NCBI RefSeq assembly: GCF_019972815.1
Contig: NZ_BPPA01000006.1
Coordinates: 124,001-188,000 of the forward strand
Origin: Lactobacillus huangpiensis
GTDB taxonomy: Bacteria; Bacillota; Bacilli; Lactobacillales; Lactobacillaceae
Reading direction: 5' to 3'
DNA: 64,000 nucleotides
Shown here: one piece after another, positions 59,907 through 64,000 of the stretch
Layout of the letters: the number at the start of each line of letters is the position of its first letter
Position numbering within the stretch: position 1 is the stretch's first letter
The notes under the pieces: model-generated
Seen by the model: the letters and a program-made list of their open reading frames with translations, nothing else
The model's database searches: none
What the model was told of the DNA's origin: nothing
Translations under genes and position numbers: made by a program

Positions 59907-60320
59907 TTAGAATTCTTCATCTGCTGTCCTAGAATCAATAGCTTGGTAGTGATAAACTCCAGTTTTACCCGCCTCTAAAGTAGCAGAAAGCAACTTGTCC
60001 GTTTCTAACTGACTGCGATTGATGAATAGTTCCAACAGCATTGGAATATTAACACCTGTAATAATTTCTATTTCAGGATTACTCTTAAGCAAGCTGACCA
60101 GCGTATTAAAAGGAGTTCCTCCCTTTAGATCCGTTAAACAAAAAACTGTTCCTTTAAGATCGCTAATTTTCCCACTTATTTCTGCTTTTAATTGTTCTAA
60201 AGATTCACCTTCTGTGAAACTCACGGTTTGACAGTTTTCTTGTTTTCCGCAAATCATTTCTGCTGACTTTAATAATTCAGGTGCTGAATTACCATGTGTA
60301 CAAATAATTACTCCAACCAT
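59907..60320 (-). CDS. PTS mannose family EIIA (GfrA-like)
   Basis: A 137-residue EIIA-Man domain: phosphorylated His9 in IICTHGNSAP, and TDLKGGTPFNT, the standard second motif. There is no fused EIIB. It is the last gene of the operon EIIC-EIID-SIS-SIS-EIIA as far as seen. The upstream EIIB is expected off the right edge. The combination with two SIS proteins resembles the gfr system for glucoselysine and fructoselysine. Confidence 0.9.
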   Translation of the reverse strand: MVGVIICTHGNSAPELLKSAEMICGKQENCQTVSFTEGESLEQLKAEISGKISDLKGTVFCLTDLKGGTPFNTLVSLLKSNPEIEIITGVNIPMLLELFINRSQLETDKLLSATLEAGKTGVYHYQAIDSRTADEEF

Positions 60321-60335
60321 ATAATCACACTAAAA

Positions 60336-61331
60336 CTAATAATCTAAGCAGCGGTAATAACGGCGTATATCCATCGGGTGACGGTTAATATGCTCAATAT
60401 GAACATCAATTCTGTTATTAATGGCATGGAAGACAAACGGCGACAAGGTGCCACGATATTTATCAGAAAAACCTGGCAGATCATAATCTTTAGAGTCTAT
60501 AATTGTATAATTACCGCAGATTTCAGGTAAAAATTTGGCAACACGTTCACTTAATGGTCGTTGACTGTCTTCACCGACATAGACGGTAACTGGAGTATCA
60601 CGATCAACAATTTCAAACATTCCATGGAAAAATTCTGCAGCTTCCACTGCGCGAGTCCTAATCCAGTGTTGTTCTTCCCAATAGCACATTGCATATGAGT
60701 AAGTTGCACCCCATTGATTGCCGGCACCGACAAAATAATGAATTTCATCGTCATGGTGCTTTTCAGCAAACTCTTGAGCAAATTTATCTGCATTTTCTTC
60801 AATGTCAGCAATGTCTTTTGCAAAATGTTGATCCATTTCTTGATAAAATTCGTCATAATCTGGAAATTCGCCATTCAAATACATTAAACGGTCTCCAACC
60901 ATAAAGAATTTTAACTGTTCATTTTCAGGATAAGAAATACAATATGTTAGCATTGAAGCTAATTTAGCTTTCGGATCGTCCATAAAACCTAAAATGATTG
61001 CACCAACTTGGTTTAATTTTTTAACTGCATCAACCATTTCTTTAGTATTTCCAGTAACTGAGGAAATCACCACTAACGTCTTATCGGTAATACGTTTATT
61101 TCCAGTTACATTATATTCAGCAGCATTTTGATAAAAAGTTTCTAAAGCACTTTTTTCCTTCATGTGGATATTTGCCTGCATCCCCGAAGCATAGGTACCA
61201 CCGATTCCTAACCAGCAAATATTGGTTATGCCTTTTTTAAATAGTGGATCAAGCACATCGTTAATTTGGCTCCGCAGTTTAAGAGCACCAGTCATACTAT
61301 CAATTAATTTTTGTTTATTAAACTTACGCAT
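60336..61331 (-). CDS. SIS-domain deglycase, fructoselysine-6-P deglycase (GfrF)-like
   Basis: A 331-residue protein with two SIS domains and no amidotransferase part. Key parts are CWLGIGGTYASG, VISSVTGNTKE, EAAEFFHGMFEIVDRDTPV and the C-terminal DIRRYYRCLDY, close in pattern to the end of the FrlB-like protein at 38-39 kb. In gfr systems such a protein splits fructoselysine-6-phosphate made by the PTS. AGAGGAAG precedes the ATG. Substrate is inferred from family and neighbours. Confidence 0.75.
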   Translation of the reverse strand: MRKFNKQKLIDSMTGALKLRSQINDVLDPLFKKGITNICWLGIGGTYASGMQANIHMKEKSALETFYQNAAEYNVTGNKRITDKTLVVISSVTGNTKEMVDAVKKLNQVGAIILGFMDDPKAKLASMLTYCISYPENEQLKFFMVGDRLMYLNGEFPDYDEFYQEMDQHFAKDIADIEENADKFAQEFAEKHHDDEIHYFVGAGNQWGATYSYAMCYWEEQHWIRTRAVEAAEFFHGMFEIVDRDTPVTVYVGEDSQRPLSERVAKFLPEICGNYTIIDSKDYDLPGFSDKYRGTLSPFVFHAINNRIDVHIEHINRHPMDIRRYYRCLDY

Positions 61332-61358
61332 TTTTCTTCCTCTTTTTTTAAAATTATT

Positions 61359-62426
61359 CTATATTTTTGAAGCTGTTATCTGATCAAAATCTGGGTATGC
61401 AGAATGTTGCAAATCTATCTTCTTCACTTGTGATAACTTATAGGCCAGCAAGTGAATCGGTACAGTCATAAATAAAGAAGTTAAAAGCTCGTTTGTTGTG
61501 ATACCTAGACTGAGGTCGTTAGCTGCTTCACTTTGATCTTTACCAGGATAAATTGTATATACATTTTTAACATGCTTATTTAAGAACCGCTTTAAAAGAT
61601 CCATTCTATCGTGAAGCTTTCCCATCGGGTCTAAACAAATGATAAAGTCATCCACGTTCAATCCCAGATAAGGACCGTGCATGTATTCTTCCAGTTCTTT
61701 TCCCCACGAATTAATTCTGACCGTTTCAGTTGTTTTAGTTTCACCTTCACGGCTAACACCATAAGTTGCACCGTAGCCAATAAAAACTAATCTTTTTGCT
61801 GTGGTAAATTTACTAATATTATTTTCAACCCAGTTGCTTGCACTATTAATTGCTTCAGGCATCTTAAGGACTATATTTTTTATTTCAGACAAAAGTTTTG
61901 TAAATTCTACAAACGAAATTTTGCCTGTTTTTTGTGCAATTAACATAGCTAATAACATTAAATCTAAAATTTCTACGCTATACCCAGCACTGACATATGG
62001 CATTTCTTCAATAGGCATACCCATATCTAAAACGTGATGACAAACTTTTCCAACTGGACTATCAAGTTCACTTGTTAAAGCAAAAACTGTATTACCGGCA
62101 TCTTGTAATCGCTGAATAATTTTTACTACAGAATAGCTGTGACCGCCTTGAGATATCGCAATACATAAAGAATTTTGACTAACATGAAGCAAGTAATTTT
62201 CAGCTATAGAAGGCTCTTCAATTTTTACTGGCATTTTTAAAATATTGCTCATGAATGGCAATGCACCATATGCGGCATTTGAACTAGAACCTGTTGCATA
62301 AATGACAATATTATCAAAATTTTTATTTAATTGAGTCAGTTTATTGCTGAACAAATCAGAATAGTTTTGCAAAACCGCTTCATAGTATTTTGGTTCTAAG
62401 TGGACATAATCTTCTATACTTTTCAC
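61359..62426 (-). CDS. SIS-domain deglycase, glucoselysine-6-P deglycase (GfrE)-like
   Basis: A 355-residue two-SIS-domain protein starting at GTG with AAGGAGA upstream. Landmarks are IYATGSSSNAAYGALP, ISQGGHSYSVVK, KTTETVRINSWGKELEEYMHGPYL. The last segment fits the GlmS-like isomerase group to which GfrE belongs. It is clearly different from the neighbouring SIS protein, so the two enzymes likely handle different phosphorylated conjugates from the same transporter. Confidence 0.72.
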   Translation of the reverse strand: MKSIEDYVHLEPKYYEAVLQNYSDLFSNKLTQLNKNFDNIVIYATGSSSNAAYGALPFMSNILKMPVKIEEPSIAENYLLHVSQNSLCIAISQGGHSYSVVKIIQRLQDAGNTVFALTSELDSPVGKVCHHVLDMGMPIEEMPYVSAGYSVEILDLMLLAMLIAQKTGKISFVEFTKLLSEIKNIVLKMPEAINSASNWVENNISKFTTAKRLVFIGYGATYGVSREGETKTTETVRINSWGKELEEYMHGPYLGLNVDDFIICLDPMGKLHDRMDLLKRFLNKHVKNVYTIYPGKDQSEAANDLSLGITTNELLTSLFMTVPIHLLAYKLSQVKKIDLQHSAYPDFDQITASKI

Positions 62427-62441
62427 AAGAATCTCCTTTAG

Positions 62442-63266
62442 TTACTGACCCAGCAGTCCTGACCAGGCACCAAATATTCCGATTGCTGCTATCAGCAACA
62501 AAATATATTGTGATTTCCAGCCCTTTTTATCAAGCCAGAAAATAAAGAATGTGAACAATAGAGGTAAAATACCAGGAACAATGCCATCACAAATTTTTTG
62601 AACGGTAGTCGCTTCAGCACCACTACCAATTTTCAAAGGCATTTTCAAAGTTACCATGGTCGCAACCATAGCCCCGACAACAGCAAGTCCTAAAACAGAA
62701 GCACCATAGGTTAACTTATCCATTAATCCAGTCTTTTGCACTTTATCAATAAATGATGAACCGATATTGTAGCCAATAAACAAACCATAATATCTAGTGA
62801 TAATGGCCGGAATATTAAAGATCAATAAGAACAAAATTGGTCCTAAAATATTTCCTTGCATTGCAAGAGAAGTACCTATTCCCGTGGCAATAACCCTTAA
62901 CGTACCCCAAAAGAATGAATCACCGATACCACTCAAAGGACCCATTAGAGCAACTTTAATGTTATTGATTGAAGCTGCATCAAAATCAGGATCAAGTTCG
63001 TTTTGCTCTTCCATCGCAATTGAGATACCTAAAGGAAAAGTACTGAGCCATGGAGTAACATTATAAAATTCCAGGTGACGTTTATAGGCTTCTTTTAATT
63101 TTTCCTTGTTTTTGCCATAGATCTTTCGTAAAGCAGGAACCATTGAGTAAGCATAGCCAAGATTCATTTGGCGCTCATAATTCCAAGCCCATTCCATTGT
63201 GAACGACCGCCAGAAAGTTTTCATTAAGTCTTTTTTGGTGAGTAACTTAGAATTCTTCATCTTCAT
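62442..63266 (-). CDS. PTS mannose family EIID (GfrD-like)
   Basis: A 274-residue EIID membrane protein. It starts with LLTKKDLMKTFWRSFTMEW and has the GISIAMEEQN, MGPLSGIGDSFFWGTLRVI and RYYGLFIGYNIG segments typical of the family, with C-terminal membrane helices. It overlaps the EIIC gene by 20 bp, with GGAGG inside EIIC just before its ATG, so EIIC and EIID are made in a fixed ratio. Confidence 0.93.
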   Translation of the reverse strand: MKMKNSKLLTKKDLMKTFWRSFTMEWAWNYERQMNLGYAYSMVPALRKIYGKNKEKLKEAYKRHLEFYNVTPWLSTFPLGISIAMEEQNELDPDFDAASINNIKVALMGPLSGIGDSFFWGTLRVIATGIGTSLAMQGNILGPILFLLIFNIPAIITRYYGLFIGYNIGSSFIDKVQKTGLMDKLTYGASVLGLAVVGAMVATMVTLKMPLKIGSGAEATTVQKICDGIVPGILPLLFTFFIFWLDKKGWKSQYILLLIAAIGIFGAWSGLLGQ

Positions 63267-64000
63267 AATCTATGCCTCCATCATCTGAATCTTTTTCATT
63301 TGTATTATTAGAATTAGCAGCAGTATTTACCAACGGTTGACCTTTAAATGCGGAATAGCCAGTTAGAATAAGAGCCAAACATGCGCCGAAAATGGCTACG
63401 CCAGTTACTGATACTTTGAGATAGACTGCCAAAGCAAAACCAATAATAAAGAAAGTGACATTATTTTTGTTGACCATCATCTTAAGCAGCAGAGCAAAAC
63501 CATATGCTGGTAGAAGACCTGTGGCAATTCCCAAGCCATTAATAATGAACTGAGGAATAACGGCTAAAATCGCCTTAATTACTGGGCTACCTAACACATA
63601 AGAAATGCCAACTACTAACCCTATTGGCAAGTTAACCGAGAAAAAGCCTCCCAGAACGTTCATCCGACTTACACCACTACCATCGGCTTTTTCAGCATAT
63701 TTATCAGCACGGTGAACGAAGAACGGTAATATGAAAATAAAGCACAGATTTTTGATTACCAAAACAAGAGATGCGATAGGAATACCTAGTGTTAAAGCAA
63801 CAGCAGTGCTTTTACCAGCTTCAATTGCAAAAGCAGTTCCCAAAACACTACCGGAAATTATTTCTGGGGGAATTGCTGCACCAATAGAAAATGAACCAAC
63901 AAAGGCTAACTCTAAAGTTGCCCCCATAATAATTCCCTGATGCAGGTTACCCAACACCAAGCCAGTTAACGTACAGGTTACAAGTGGCCTTGACAGCATG
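63247..64000 (-). CDS. PTS mannose family EIIC (GfrC-like), truncated by window edge
   Basis: At least 250 residues of an EIIC-Man membrane channel: SRPLVTCTLTGLVLGNLHQG, GATLELAFVGSFSIGAAIPP and SVLGTAFAI are the family N-terminal signatures. Related proteins have about 25 more residues before this point, so the true start lies beyond the window; a methionine at the edge is probably internal. The C-terminus has an acidic tail ending DYEDEEF. Confidence 0.9.
   Translation of the reverse strand, partial: MLSRPLVTCTLTGLVLGNLHQGIIMGATLELAFVGSFSIGAAIPPEIISGSVLGTAFAIEAGKSTAVALTLGIPIASLVLVIKNLCFIFILPFFVHRADKYAEKADGSGVSRMNVLGGFFSVNLPIGLVVGISYVLGSPVIKAILAVIPQFIINGLGIATGLLPAYGFALLLKMMVNKNNVTFFIIGFALAVYLKVSVTGVAIFGACLALILTGYSAFKGQPLVNTAANSNNTNEKDSDDGGIDYEDEEF

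Overview
The window looks like chromosomal DNA of a low-GC Firmicute of the family Lactobacillaceae, most likely Lactobacillus sensu stricto. The basis is strong AT bias, Gram-positive promoters and ribosome binding sites, the housekeeping order pcrA-ligA-camS-gatC-gatA-gatB-dagK, a phosphoketolase, a tRNA gene without an encoded CCA end, and many PTS and ABC sugar/peptide uptake genes. A gut or bee-gut lineage is a guess from the carbohydrate genes only. Most genes lie on the minus strand. No insertion sequence, prophage or CRISPR array was seen.

Region by region. 1-3.75 kb: right end of a type I restriction locus (hsdR, first codons of a probable hsdM) and a decayed HTH antitoxin-like gene. 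3.7-16.4 kb: housekeeping genes (rlmCD, a BI-1 membrane protein, dagK, gatBAC, camS, ligA, pcrA, a GH73 glucosaminidase). 16.5-19.3 kb: tRNA-Leu(AAG), a multidrug-type ABC exporter and a MarR regulator with a metal-ligand-rich tail behind a promoter carrying two matching palindromes. 19.3-23.1 kb: a surface-polymer operon (CDP-glycerol transferase-like, flippase, GT32 glycosyltransferase) ending in SprT. 23.4-32 kb: accessory genes (aldo/keto reductase, CPBP protease-like, HAD phosphatase with DeoR, TetR, GntR, a MarR plus UvrA-like operon, ClbS/DfsB-like).

32-42.5 kb: a seven-gene operon joining FrlB-like deglycase, FrlD-like kinase and a complete OppABCDF peptide transporter, preceded by a polar amino-acid ABC transporter operon. 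42.7-52.7 kb: free methionine-R-sulfoxide reductase, a P-type cation ATPase behind a yybP-ykoY (Mn2+) riboswitch, phosphoketolase, a DeoR regulator followed by a frameshifted small gene, GntR plus nucleoside hydrolase, and rpiA. The last group suggests nucleoside ribose feeding into the phosphoketolase pathway. 52.7-59 kb: dps and a beta-glucoside/cellobiose system (EIIC, a membrane protein, divergent 6-phospho-beta-glucosidase, EIIA, EIIB) with cre sites. 59.2-64 kb: two paralogous two-helix membrane proteins and a mannose-family PTS with two sugar-isomerase (SIS) deglycase-like proteins, matching the gfr (glucoselysine/fructoselysine) layout and cut by the right edge.

The main biological theme is two separate routes, one ABC and one PTS, that both look built for Amadori products (glycated amino acids or peptides). 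The peptide-transporter version is the least conventional and the best candidate for an undescribed system.
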